Source of the DNA: Clostridia bacterium
GTDB taxonomy: Bacteria; Bacillota; Clostridia; Christensenellales; Borkfalkiaceae
Assembly (NCBI GenBank): GCA_017468085.1
Contig: JAFUJR010000032.1
Location: 78,204 to 142,203 of the forward strand
Direction: 5' to 3'
DNA length: 64,000 nt
A program made the position numbers and the translations under genes. This document shows, piece after piece, positions 1 to 8,391 of the stretch. Numbering within the stretch: position 1 is the stretch's first letter; each line of letters opens with the position of its first letter. A model generated the notes under the pieces. That model searched no databases. It saw nothing but the letters and a program-made list of their open reading frames with translations, and was not told the DNA's origin.

Positions 1-67
1 GGTGATGTCCACCGTCGCCAACGTAGCCGTCCAACATAGCAACTAAGTTATCTACTCTTTGCGACAT
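1..67 (-). CDS. Separate glycyl-radical domain of pyruvate formate-lyase (GrcA/YfiD-like), partial
   Basis: This gene begins at 67 and runs off the left edge; only 22 codons are visible. The visible end, NLVAMLDGYVGDGGHH, resembles the start of the C-terminal glycyl-radical domain of pyruvate formate-lyase, where a DGY motif is followed by GG-H and then LNVNV. It lies 93 bases downstream of a pfl gene that lacks exactly this domain. A clear AAAGGAGAT ribosome site sits 7 bases before the ATG, so it is translated on its own and is not a frameshift remnant. The glycine loop (RVSGYAV in the family) would lie outside the window and was not seen. I infer that it supplies the radical glycine to the neighbouring large subunit. 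The alternative is a GrcA-type repair protein. Confidence 0.7.
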   Translation of the reverse strand, partial: MSQRVDNLVAMLDGYVGDGGHH

Positions 68-160
68 AATATTATCTCCTTTTCTTTTTTATTATATTCC
101 GAGCGGCTTACGGCGAGTTCCTTTGCCGAAACGCGCCGAAATAGCCGTATGCTTTAAAAA

Positions 161-2194
161 TTAGTCTTCTTTACCAAGCGATGCGGGCATGATGGAGAAG
201 GTGTTGGAAATACCGTCACGAGAATATTCGTAAGGCAATTTTGCAACAGATTCCAAGGACGCCAACGCGCCGTTGCTGTCTCTGCCGTGCATCGGGTTCG
301 CGCCGGGAGCGAGAGGAGTACCTCCTCTTCTGCCGTCGGGAGTGTTACCCGTCTTCTTACCGTATACGACGTTGGACGTGATCGTCAAGATGGACGTCGT
401 AGGAACGCTTTCACGGTAGGTATAGTGGCTCTTAACCTTGCTCATAAACGTCTTCAAAAGCCATACTGCAAGCTCGTCTGCTCTGTCGTCGTTGTTGCCG
501 TATTTAGGGAAGTCGCCTTCGATACGGAAATCCACTACGATGCCGTCTTCGTTACGGATGGGGTAAACCTTCGCGTACTTGATTGCAGACAAGGAGTCAG
601 CCGCGCAGGAAAGACCTGCGATACCCGTCGCAAAGAAGCGGCGAACTTTCGTGTCGTGCAATGCCATTTCGATTGCTTCGTAGCAATATTTGTCGTGCAT
701 ATAGTGGATTACGTTAAGGGTGTTAACGTAGAGTTCAGCAAGCCAAGTCATCATGTTTTCGAACTTCGCGCGAACCTCTTCAAAGTCAAGCGCGTCGTCG
801 CTCGTGATAGGCATAAATTCGGGGGAAACCTGCATGGGTTTGCCCGTCTTTTTGTCTTTCATAAGCTCGTCCTTACCGCCGTTGATTGCGTAAAGCAAGC
901 ACTTAGCAAGGTTTGCTCTTGCGCCGAAGAACTGCATATCCTTACCGACCTTCATACAGCTTACGCAGCAAGCGATACAGTAGTCGTCGCCCATTTCAGG
1001 ACGCATCAAATCGTCGCTTTCGTACTGAATGGAAGAGGTACGAATGGAAATTTCAGCACAGTATCTCTTGAATGCGATGGGCAATCTCTTAGACCAAAGC
1101 ACGGTGAGGTTAGGCTCGGGTGCAGGGCCGAGATTGTCGAGGGTGTGAAGAACGCGGAAGGAGTTCTTGGTTACCAAGGATCTGCCGTCTACGCCCATAC
1201 CACCGATAACTTCGGTTACCCACGTAGGGTCGCCCGAGAAGAGCTCGTTGTATTCCTTCGTTCTCATGAATTTCACGATACGAAGCTTCATGATGAAGTG
1301 ATCCATCAATTCCTGCGCCTGTTCTTCGGTGATGATACCCTTTTGAAGGTCGCGTTCGATATAGATATCGAGGAAGGTGCTGTTTCTACCGATGGACATA
1401 GCCGCGCCGTTCTGGTCCTTAACTGCGCCAAGGTAGCCAAAGTACAACGCTTGGATCGCTTGTTGCGCCGTTTCAGCGGGCTTGGAAATATCGCAGCCGT
1501 AAGAAGCCGCCATTTCCTTAAGACCCTTAAGGGCTTTGATCTGTTCGGAAACTTCTTCACGATCACGTACCTTTTCGGGGGTCATAGCGCCGCTCATAGC
1601 GAGCTTATCTTCTTCTTTCTTTTTGATAAGATAGTCAACGCCGTAAAGCGCTACGCGACGGTAGTCGCCAACGATACGGCCTCTGCCGTAACCGTCGGGC
1701 AAACCGGTCAAGATGTGCGCGGAACGAGCCGCACGCATTTCGGGGGTATATGCGTCGAATACGCCTTCGTTGTGCGTTTTACGGTATTTGGTGAAAATAT
1801 CTTTAACTTCGGGGTCAAGCTCGTAACCGTAGAGGTTAAGCGCGCTTTCGGAAATACGAAGACCGCCGAAGGGTTGCAAGGAACGCTTGAAAGGTTCGTC
1901 CGTTTGCAAACCGACAATTTTTTCTAAATCTTTATCAAGATAACCTGCGCCGTGCGAGGTAAGCGTGGAAACGATTTTCGTATCCGCGTTGAGTACGCCG
2001 CCCGCGTCGCGTTCTTTTTTGGACAGATCGCATACGATTTCCCAAAGTTTCTTCGTTGCCTCCGTTGCGGGAGCAAGGAACGTAGCGTCGCCTTCATACG
2101 GCGTGTAGTTGCGCTGAATGAAATCGCGTACGTCTACTTCGTCGTTGCACCATTTACCGGGAACAAATCCTTCCCAACCTTTGTATTGCATCAT
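161..2194 (-). CDS. pflB: Pyruvate formate-lyase large part, lacking the glycyl-radical domain
   Basis: Pyruvate formate-lyase converts pyruvate and CoA to acetyl-CoA and formate in anaerobic metabolism. The protein has 677 residues, against about 740-760 for the usual enzyme. The active-site cysteine pair is present at about 409-410 ([20 protein letters not shown]). The N-terminal and barrel regions look intact. The protein stops at [11 protein letters not shown], the point where normal enzymes continue into the glycyl-radical domain. A gene beginning with that domain follows 93 bases downstream. The start at 2194 is the first of two ATGs and follows AGGAG by 8 bases. The gene order in transcription is pflA, thioredoxin-like, pfl, radical domain. 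Confidence 0.93.
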   Translation of the reverse strand: MMQYKGWEGFVPGKWCNDEVDVRDFIQRNYTPYEGDATFLAPATEATKKLWEIVCDLSKKERDAGGVLNADTKIVSTLTSHGAGYLDKDLEKIVGLQTDEPFKRSLQPFGGLRISESALNLYGYELDPEVKDIFTKYRKTHNEGVFDAYTPEMRAARSAHILTGLPDGYGRGRIVGDYRRVALYGVDYLIKKKEEDKLAMSGAMTPEKVRDREEVSEQIKALKGLKEMAASYGCDISKPAETAQQAIQALYFGYLGAVKDQNGAAMSIGRNSTFLDIYIERDLQKGIITEEQAQELMDHFIMKLRIVKFMRTKEYNELFSGDPTWVTEVIGGMGVDGRSLVTKNSFRVLHTLDNLGPAPEPNLTVLWSKRLPIAFKRYCAEISIRTSSIQYESDDLMRPEMGDDYCIACCVSCMKVGKDMQFFGARANLAKCLLYAINGGKDELMKDKKTGKPMQVSPEFMPITSDDALDFEEVRAKFENMMTWLAELYVNTLNVIHYMHDKYCYEAIEMALHDTKVRRFFATGIAGLSCAADSLSAIKYAKVYPIRNEDGIVVDFRIEGDFPKYGNNDDRADELAVWLLKTFMSKVKSHYTYRESVPTTSILTITSNVVYGKKTGNTPDGRRGGTPLAPGANPMHGRDSNGALASLESVAKLPYEYSRDGISNTFSIMPASLGKED

Positions 2195-2293
2195 ATCAAT
2201 AACTCCTATAATAATTTTTTGTTCTATTATTTATCAACGCGGTTTTCACCTTTTAAACAGAGTTTAAAAAATTACTTGCCGTTGTTTTCGTAT

Positions 2294-2614
2294 TTATTTT
2301 TTCGCTTTTTGCGCTTCTATCTTCGCGTCCAACCAAATTTCGAGGATTTCTTCGGGCTGATAACCCGTGCAACGGGCAAAAATTTCGCCGTCCTCTACAA
2401 GCAAAATGGTGGGTACTTTTTCCACTTCCCATGCTTCCATAAGGGGCAGGGTAGAATAGTCCGCCTCGACGTGCACCAAACGAATATCGTCGCGCGCGTC
2501 GATAAGCTCTTTTAAAATAGGCATAAGCGTAAGGCAGTTTGCGCAGGATTCGCCGCTGATTTCAACGCAGCAAAGCCCTTGCAAATGCTCTTTGTAATTC
2601 TTTTCGTTAATCAT
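2294..2614 (-). CDS. Thioredoxin-like protein in the pfl operon
   Basis: A 106-residue thioredoxin-fold protein. The redox motif CANC is at residues 24-27 and the cis-proline loop is EKVPTILLVEDG. No signal peptide is visible, so it is probably cytoplasmic. It lies between pflA and pfl, and its ATG comes 3 bases after the pflA stop. The ribosome site GGAGT overlaps the pflA stop, so translation is probably coupled. The active-site sequence is not the classic CGPC, so it may be a specialised redox partner rather than general thioredoxin. A role in protecting or reducing pyruvate formate-lyase or its activase is only an inference from position. Confidence 0.82.
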   Translation of the reverse strand: MINEKNYKEHLQGLCCVEISGESCANCLTLMPILKELIDARDDIRLVHVEADYSTLPLMEAWEVEKVPTILLVEDGEIFARCTGYQPEEILEIWLDAKIEAQKAKK

Positions 2615-2617
2615 ATT

Positions 2618-3340
2618 TTACTCCGTTAAGATACGCTTGGCTTGCGCCACCCTTTCTTTCGTAGGCGCGGCTAAGCCTTTCAAGGGATACTCCAAGCCCA
2701 GTTTTTCGTACTTGACTTCGCCCATCGTGTGGTAGGGCAAAACCTCCACCTTTTCTACCGATTGCAAGCCGTCGATAAACGCGCGGGTCTGTCGCAGCGT
2801 TTCCGCCCCGTCGGTGATACCGGGAACAAGCACTTGACGAATCCACGTCGGCTTGCCCATATCGCTTAAAAACTTAGCAAAGGCGAGGGTGTTTGCGTTG
2901 CTATGCCCCGTCAGCTTTTTACAGGCTTCGTCGTCGATGTGCTTGATATCGAGCAGAACAAGGTCGGTTACTTCCAATAATTTTTTATGCTTGTCCACGC
3001 TCTGCGCAGAATTTGCGTTAAAGGTGATACCCGACGTATCGACGCAGGTGTGAATCCCTTTTGCCTTAAACTGCGTAAACAGCTCGGTCAAGAAATCGAT
3101 TTGGACGAGAGGCTCGCCGCCGGTTGCGGTTACGCCGCCCTTATCGCCAAAATAGTTTTTATAACGGAGCGCTTGCACAACGATTTGCTCCGCCGTATAT
3201 TCTTTGCCGACGTTTGCCCACGTATCCGGGTTGTGGCAATATTGACAGCGCAAAGGACAGCCTTGAAAAAAGATGACGTAACGGATACCCGGCCCGTCAA
3301 CTGTGCCGAAAGACTCGAAAGAATGAATGCGTCCCGTCAT
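2618..3340 (-). CDS. pflA: Pyruvate formate-lyase-activating enzyme (radical SAM)
   Basis: A 240-residue radical SAM enzyme that uses S-adenosylmethionine and a 4Fe-4S cluster to generate the glycyl radical on pyruvate formate-lyase. The cluster motif CPLRCQYC gives cysteines at about 28, 32 and 35. The glycine-rich segment VTATGGEPL follows at about 113-121. The N-terminus GRIHSFESFGTVDGPGIR is typical of PflA. It is the first gene of the operon and is read from the sigma-A promoter at 3425-3454, with a GGGAGGC ribosome site before the ATG. Since the partner pfl lacks the radical domain, the activase presumably acts on the separate domain protein. Confidence 0.95.
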   Translation of the reverse strand: MTGRIHSFESFGTVDGPGIRYVIFFQGCPLRCQYCHNPDTWANVGKEYTAEQIVVQALRYKNYFGDKGGVTATGGEPLVQIDFLTELFTQFKAKGIHTCVDTSGITFNANSAQSVDKHKKLLEVTDLVLLDIKHIDDEACKKLTGHSNANTLAFAKFLSDMGKPTWIRQVLVPGITDGAETLRQTRAFIDGLQSVEKVEVLPYHTMGEVKYEKLGLEYPLKGLAAPTKERVAQAKRILTE

Positions 3341-3424
3341 TTTGCCTCCCTTTTTTGCTGAAAAACCGCCGTTTAGGGCGATTTTGGATAAAGGGCAGAA
3401 CCCACCCTTATTTCCGCGATTTCC

Positions 3425-3454
3425 ATTATACTATAACGAACATCGTTTTGTCAA
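3425..3454 (-). promoter_or_regulatory. Promoter of the pfl operon with internal inverted repeat
   Basis: On the minus strand, TTGACA (3449-3454) and TATAAT (3425-3430) are 18 bases apart. The spacer contains the perfect inverted repeat AACGA-TGT-TCGTT, a possible operator. The start of transcription would lie about 80 bases before pflA. Confidence 0.75.
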
Positions 3455-3571
3455 GCCTTTACGAAATTTTTTTTAATCTTTTTCCCCACTTCTATGAAGT
3501 GGGAAAGATTGGCGTTTTTGGATGGCTTTTCCGCTGTTGTTTTTTGAAAAAAAATTCCGTTCAAAACAAGG

Positions 3572-3682
3572 AAAAAGACCGCGGCGCAATGCCACGGCCT
3601 TTTCCACATCAAAAAAGGAGTTTAACACATCTAATAGTCCACACAAAATTGATAGACGGGAAAACTCGTCCCCTTACCTATG
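3572..3682 (-). ncRNA. Candidate small RNA with own promoter and terminator
   Basis: A near-consensus promoter at 3688-3716 should start transcription near 3681. About 100 bases later comes a G+C-rich hairpin (3577-3599) followed by a run of U, a good intrinsic terminator. There is no open frame of note. The transcript contains a small hairpin, GACG-AGTTTTCC-CGTC, and an unpaired-looking AAACTCCTTTTTT stretch that is complementary to AAGGAG ribosome sites. That suggests, without proof, a trans-acting antisense RNA. I do not recognise a known RNA family. Confidence 0.5.
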
Positions 3683-3687
3683 TATAC

Positions 3688-3716
3688 ATTATACTACACT
3701 TTTTTGCATTTTTCAA
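3688..3716 (-). promoter_or_regulatory. Sigma-A promoter of the candidate small RNA
   Basis: Minus strand TTGAAA (3711-3716) and TATAAT (3688-3693) with a 17-base spacer. No protein gene follows within 340 bases, but a terminator does. Confidence 0.75.
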
Positions 3717-3861
3717 TACCTTTTTGAAAATTTCTTAAAAAAATTTTTTCAAGGATAATCCTTGACCTAATCTTACTACTTAGCGCACGTTCCCAATATA
3801 GGGACGTTATACTTGTGCAAGCGAGCGTTTCTGACGCGTTTTGCGCCCCCGTTGTTTGCAA

Positions 3862-3891
3862 ACAAAAAACACCTCCCTCATCAAAGGGAGG
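3862..3891 (-). terminator. Terminator of the GtrA-like gene
   Basis: Minus strand hairpin CCTCCCT/AGGGAGG followed by TGTTTTTTG, 10 bases after the stop of the GtrA-like gene. Confidence 0.8.
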
Positions 3892-3900
3892 CAAGATAAG

Positions 3901-4398
3901 CTAAGATTTAAATACGAATAGCTTACGCCCGATATAATTCCACACGAGAACTATGAGCGTCATAACGGCTTTCATTAGCCACCATTTCCACGGCGAGCCT
4001 AAAAATTCCGCTACGCCAAACAAGGGAAAGGCGGGGATGATTTTAACGAGCTGCATACCCAAAATGGAAATCGCTAAACCGATTACGCAAATAATTAAAT
4101 AAATGAGAAAAGATTTTTTGGACGAAGCTTGCTTTTTGTCGCGAATTGCCTTAAACACGAAAATCAAGGACAAAAACCAATTGATGACAAGCCCTACGCC
4201 AAATCCGAGCGCCGTGGAAATGATAAGCGCCCACGTTTGACCGATGCGCTGAGGCGAAAGCAATACGGCATAAAAAAGCGTCGCTACGAGATAGTCCGCC
4301 ACCGTCGCCAAACCGCCGACAAGCAAAAAACGGAACACTTCCCAAAAGAGCTCCTTTTTCGTCTGTTTTATTTTTTCGTCTTTCATTTGTTCTTCCAT
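3901..4398 (-). CDS. GtrA-family membrane protein
   Basis: A 165-residue protein with four predicted membrane segments and the GtrA pattern FLLVGGLATVADYL near the N-terminus and NYIGRKLFVFK at the C-terminus. Members of this family are thought to help move lipid-linked sugars or to support cell-surface polysaccharide synthesis. I chose the ATG at 4398 because the promoter at 4416-4444 places the transcript start near 4409, and AGGTG lies 6 bases before this ATG. A longer reading from a TTG at 4413 would start upstream of the mRNA. It appears to be transcribed alone. Confidence 0.85.
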   Translation of the reverse strand: MEEQMKDEKIKQTKKELFWEVFRFLLVGGLATVADYLVATLFYAVLLSPQRIGQTWALIISTALGFGVGLVINWFLSLIFVFKAIRDKKQASSKKSFLIYLIICVIGLAISILGMQLVKIIPAFPLFGVAEFLGSPWKWWLMKAVMTLIVLVWNYIGRKLFVFKS

Positions 4399-4415
4399 AG
4401 CTTTCACCTGCAACC

Positions 4416-4444
4416 ATTATACTACTCTAAAATAAGAATGTCAA
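4416..4444 (-). promoter_or_regulatory. Sigma-A promoter of the GtrA-like gene
   Basis: Minus strand TTGACA (4439-4444) and TATAAT (4416-4421), 17-base spacer. Its position rules out starts upstream of about 4410. Confidence 0.8.
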
Positions 4445-4476
4445 TGAAAAACGAGAAAAATATGCAAGCGTTTATT

Positions 4477-4525
4477 TTCAACGCGTACATGGGTACTTGA
4501 TTTTTAATTCAACGCGTACATGGGT
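4477..4525 (+). repeat. Two copies of the 18-bp intergenic repeat TTCAACGCGTACATGGGT
   Basis: Exact copies at 4477-4494 and 4508-4525 in the same orientation, 13 bases apart, between rpoC and the GtrA-like gene. Related copies lie at 15792, 19075, 25034 (minus), 27253 and 63672. No function is known to me. Confidence 0.85.
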
Positions 4526-4536
4526 GCTTCATTTTA

Positions 4537-4572
4537 TGCAAAAGCGCCTTTCGGAAAACCCGAAAGGCGCTT
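4537..4572 (-). terminator. rpoBC terminator
   Basis: Strong minus-strand hairpin with a 13-bp stem (AAGCGCCTTTCGG and its complement) followed by TTTGC, 12 bases after the rpoC stop. Confidence 0.85.
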
Positions 4573-4584
4573 CGTTTTTAAGGA

Positions 4585-7500
4585 TTATTCTGCACTTTCG
4601 ACCATTTCAGCCTCTTCCTCTACGGGAGCTGCCGCATAACTGCCGATGTACTGAGGGGTAACGTTTTTATACGCTTTTGTACCCGTACCTGCGGGAATAA
4701 GTTTACCGATGATAACGTTTTCTTTCAAGCCGACAAGGTAATCTCTCTTGGTGCGGATAGCCGCTTCGGTGAGAACCTTAGACGTTTCTTGGAAGGACGC
4801 CGCAGACAAGAAGCTGTCGGTTGCGAGCGCCGCCTTGGTGATACCGAGGAGCACACGCTTAGCAAGCGCGGGTCTGCCGCCGTTTGCCATCGCCTTTGCG
4901 CTTTCGTCTTGGAAAGTAACCATATCCACGAGTTCGCCGGGGAGCAAGTTGGTGTCGCCTGCGTTTTCTACGCGTACCTTTTTAAGCATCTGACGAACGA
5001 TGATTTCAACGTGTTTGTCGTTGATTTCAACGCCTTGCGAGCGGTAAACGGACTGTACCTGTTCGAGGATGTAGTCCTGAACGCCCTTCACGCCTTGCAC
5101 GTGCAAGATGTCTTGAGGGTATACGCTACCTGCGTTAAGGAGTACGCCGGGCGCAACCTTTTCACCGTTCTTAACCTTGATTTCCGCGTTGAAAGGAAGG
5201 GTGTATTCCTTCTTCGCTTCGCCCGTAGCTTCGTCGCAAATCTTGATGTGCTTAGAACCGTCGGAATCGTCGATGTTTACGATACCTTCCACTTCGCAGA
5301 TGGTAGCGCAACCTTTCGGCTTTCTAACTTCGAACAATTCTTCAACACGGGGAAGACCTTGCGTGATGTCGCCCGTCGCCGCGATACCGCCCGTATGGAA
5401 GGTACGCATGGTAAGCTGAGTACCGGGTTCACCGATGGACTGCGCCGCAATCGTACCGACTGCTTCGCCGACCTGTACGGGAAGGGTGGTTGCCATATTC
5501 TTACCGTAGCACTTCGCGCAGACGCCGTATCTGGACGAACAGCTGAAGATGCTTCTGATAGAAATTGCATCAAAGCCTGCTTCTACAATCGCCGCCGCTT
5601 CCTTTTCGTCGATGAATTGGTTGGTGGCAACGATAACTTCGCCCGTTTCGGGGTGAATAACGTCCTCTGCCGCAAATCTACCCAAAATTCTCGATTTCAG
5701 GCTTTCAATTTCTTTGCCGACGGTATCGTAAATTGCTTTTACGACCTGACCTTGGGGTTTTCTGCCTGCGCAGCAGTCGTCTTCACGAACGATAATTTCG
5801 TGCGAGACGTCTACAAGACGACGGGTAAGGTAACCGGAGTCAGCCGTCTTTAACGCCGTGTCGGTCAAACCTTTACGGCCACCGTGGGAGGAAATAAAGT
5901 ATTCGAGAACGGAAAGACCGTTACGGAAACAGGATTTTACAGGAACTTCGATCTTTTTACCTTGAGGGTTAACCATTAGACCACGCATACCTGCAAGCTG
6001 TTTAATCTGGTCGATGGAACCGCGGGCACCGGAATCAGCCATCATCCAAATAGGATTGAACTTGTCTTCTTCGCCCTGTCTTTTAAGGAGCGCCGCCACT
6101 TGATCGGTTGCCGCGTCCCACTGCGCGATAACTGCGCTGTAACGTTCGTCTTCGTTGAGCAAACCGCGTGCGTATTTCTTTGCAATTTTGGAAACTTCTT
6201 TTTCTGCCGTTTCGATAATTTCTTCCTTTTCTTCGGGAATCTTCATATCGAATACGGAGGTGGTAAGCGCGGCAAGCGTAGAGTATTTATAACCTCTTTC
6301 CTTCATTGCGTCGAGGACGTAGGAAGCTCTGGGCGCTTTGCCCGTTCTGAACGAAGCCTCTACGATGCGCGAAAGGTGCTTTTTGCCGATTGCGCGCGCG
6401 TTGCCGATGAATTCGGCGTCAAGTTCCAAACGAAGGTATGCTTCGGGGGTATCTCTCTTGACAAAGCCAAGGTCCTGAGGCAAACCGTCGTTGTAGATAA
6501 GTCTGCCGATGGTCGTCTTGATAACGCCCGAAACTTCCAACTTGCCCGTCTTGGGATTGCGGTGAACTTCCGCATACTTAACGGGCGTTTCGCCGGGTTT
6601 GTTTTCTGCAACGCATCTGTAATAGCCGTATTCGTCGAAAGGCAAATCTTCAAACTTGCCCTCGGGAAGTTCGACCACCCTCTTAAGATACATTTCATCT
6701 TGCTCGTGCGCGATTTTGTTTTGATAAGCAAGGATCGCTTCGTTTTCGGACGCGTATACGGGAGGAATATATACTTCGCCGTTTTCGTCAGGTCTGCCCT
6801 GTTCGTCGTAGGTTTTCCCCTCTTCGCGGCGCTTGATGGTCAAGCAGTACGCGCCGATGATCATATCTTGCGTAGGCGACATGACGGACTTACCGTCAGC
6901 AAGTTTCAAGATATTGTTTGCAGAAAGCATCAAGAAACGAGCTTCCGCTTGCGCTTCTACGCTCAAAGGAAGGTGCACAGCCATTTGGTCGCCGTCGAAG
7001 TCGGCGTTGAAAGGTCCGCAGACGAGGGGAGAGATTTTAATTGCTCTGCCCTCGATGAGAACGGGCTCGAACGCCTGAATAGACAGACGGTGCAGCGTGG
7101 GAGCACGGTTCAAAAGAACGGGGTGGTCTTTAATGACGTCCTCGAGGACGTTCCAAACCATATCCTTTGCCTTTTCAACCGCGCGCTTTGCCGTTTTGAT
7201 GTTATGGCATTGACCGCTTTCGATCAAACGCTTCATAATGAAAGGCTTGAAGAGCTCGATAGCCATTTCCTTAGGCAAACCGCATTGATAAATTTTCAAC
7301 TCGGGGCCTACGACGATAACCGAACGTCCGGAGTAGTCAACACGTTTACCGAGCAAGTTTTGACGGAAACGGCCTTGCTTACCGCGAAGCATTGCGGACA
7401 AGGACTTCAAATCACGGTTGGAAGGGCCGGAAAGCGCCTTACCGCGACGTCCGTTGTCGATGAGCGCGTCAACCGCTTCTTGCAACATACGCTTTTCGTT

Positions 7501-8379
7501 CTTGATGATCATATCGGGCGCGCCGATTTCCATCATTCTCTTTAAACGGTTGTTACGGTTGATAACGCGGCGGTACAAATCGTTCAAGTCGGAGGTAGCA
7601 AATCTGCCGCCGTCAAGCTGTACCATAGGTCTGATTTCGGGAGGGATAACGGGAAGCACCGTCAAAATCATCCATTCGGGGCGGTTGCCGCTCTTTCTGA
7701 ACGATTCGATAACTTCCAAACGCTTAATTGCTTTAAGCGCCTTTTGACCGGGGCCCTTGGGATTGTTTTGGGAATCCGCAAGCGCCTTTTTGCATCCTTC
7801 GCTCTCTTGCTCGAGGTTTACTGCCATCAAAAGCTCGCGAATCGCCTCCGCGCCCATACCGACCTTCAAGCCGGTTACGGAAGAATCGCCGTAGCGTTCT
7901 TCAATTTCACGGAGTTGCTTTTCGGTGATGACTTCTTTGTAGCTAAGCTCGCTTACCTGACCGGGGTCAAGCACGACGTAGTGCGCAAAATAGATGACCT
8001 GCTCAAGCTGTTTGGGACCCATATTCAAGAGCAAACCGATTTTGGAGGGAACGCCCTTGAAATACCAGATATGGGAAACGGGAGCTGCAAGCTCGATATG
8101 CCCCATTCTTTCACGTCTTACCTTAGCGCGCGTAATTTCAACGCCGCACTTTTCGCAGACGTGCCCCTTATATTTTACTCTTTTGTATTTACCGCAACAG
8201 CATTCCCAATCCTTCATCGGCCCGAAGATCTTTTCGCAGAAAAGACCGTCTTTTTCGGGCTTTTGGGTACGGTAGTTGATGGTTTCGGGCTTGGTTACTT
8301 CGCCGTAAGACCATTCTCTGATTTTTTCGGGAGATGCAATGCTGATTTGAATGGAATTGAAATCGTTTAATTCGTACAT
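4585..8379 (-). CDS. rpoC: RNA polymerase beta' subunit
   Basis: Catalytic subunit of RNA polymerase, 1264 residues, close to the usual Firmicutes length. The N-terminal zinc-binding cysteines are at about 60, 62, 75 and 78. The catalytic magnesium loop NADFDGDQM is intact. The second cysteine cluster, [11 protein letters not shown], is near the bridge-helix and trigger-loop half ([16 protein letters not shown]). The gene starts 12 bases after rpoB and ends at a strong terminator, so rpoB-rpoC form one transcription unit. Nothing unusual was seen except a short acidic C-terminal end. Confidence 0.98.
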   Translation of the reverse strand: MYELNDFNSIQISIASPEKIREWSYGEVTKPETINYRTQKPEKDGLFCEKIFGPMKDWECCCGKYKRVKYKGHVCEKCGVEITRAKVRRERMGHIELAAPVSHIWYFKGVPSKIGLLLNMGPKQLEQVIYFAHYVVLDPGQVSELSYKEVITEKQLREIEERYGDSSVTGLKVGMGAEAIRELLMAVNLEQESEGCKKALADSQNNPKGPGQKALKAIKRLEVIESFRKSGNRPEWMILTVLPVIPPEIRPMVQLDGGRFATSDLNDLYRRVINRNNRLKRMMEIGAPDMIIKNEKRMLQEAVDALIDNGRRGKALSGPSNRDLKSLSAMLRGKQGRFRQNLLGKRVDYSGRSVIVVGPELKIYQCGLPKEMAIELFKPFIMKRLIESGQCHNIKTAKRAVEKAKDMVWNVLEDVIKDHPVLLNRAPTLHRLSIQAFEPVLIEGRAIKISPLVCGPFNADFDGDQMAVHLPLSVEAQAEARFLMLSANNILKLADGKSVMSPTQDMIIGAYCLTIKRREEGKTYDEQGRPDENGEVYIPPVYASENEAILAYQNKIAHEQDEMYLKRVVELPEGKFEDLPFDEYGYYRCVAENKPGETPVKYAEVHRNPKTGKLEVSGVIKTTIGRLIYNDGLPQDLGFVKRDTPEAYLRLELDAEFIGNARAIGKKHLSRIVEASFRTGKAPRASYVLDAMKERGYKYSTLAALTTSVFDMKIPEEKEEIIETAEKEVSKIAKKYARGLLNEDERYSAVIAQWDAATDQVAALLKRQGEEDKFNPIWMMADSGARGSIDQIKQLAGMRGLMVNPQGKKIEVPVKSCFRNGLSVLEYFISSHGGRKGLTDTALKTADSGYLTRRLVDVSHEIIVREDDCCAGRKPQGQVVKAIYDTVGKEIESLKSRILGRFAAEDVIHPETGEVIVATNQFIDEKEAAAIVEAGFDAISIRSIFSCSSRYGVCAKCYGKNMATTLPVQVGEAVGTIAAQSIGEPGTQLTMRTFHTGGIAATGDITQGLPRVEELFEVRKPKGCATICEVEGIVNIDDSDGSKHIKICDEATGEAKKEYTLPFNAEIKVKNGEKVAPGVLLNAGSVYPQDILHVQGVKGVQDYILEQVQSVYRSQGVEINDKHVEIIVRQMLKKVRVENAGDTNLLPGELVDMVTFQDESAKAMANGGRPALAKRVLLGITKAALATDSFLSAASFQETSKVLTEAAIRTKRDYLVGLKENVIIGKLIPAGTGTKAYKNVTPQYIGSYAAAPVEEEAEMVESAE

Positions 8380-8391
8380 ATTCTTCTCTCC

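Larger units (their letters stand above)
3341..3900. other. Gene-free region with promoters, hairpins and a candidate small RNA
   Basis: No convincing protein gene lies in these 560 bases. They contain the pflA promoter, a stem-loop (CCCACTTC-ATA-GAAGTGGG, about 3487-3505), the candidate small RNA at 3572-3682, and a palindrome TCAAGGA-TTA-TCCTTGA near 3749-3765 followed by A and T runs. Upstream of that, about 3775-3850 holds further pairing segments (ACGTCCC-TATATT-GGGAACGT) with no visible promoter. The gtrA-like terminator closes the region at 3862-3891. Confidence 0.6.

Noticed and set aside
287-1927. 546-codon open frame on the plus strand
   Set aside because: It lies opposite the well-supported pfl gene, has no recognisable domain and a Cys/Val/Arg-rich composition typical of a complement reading.
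3694-3894. 66-codon minus-strand frame upstream of the small RNA
   Set aside because: It overlaps two hairpins and the small-RNA promoter, and has no ribosome site or similarity.
6100-7545. 481-codon open frame opposite rpoC
   Set aside because: Same reasons; rpoC is certain on the other strand.
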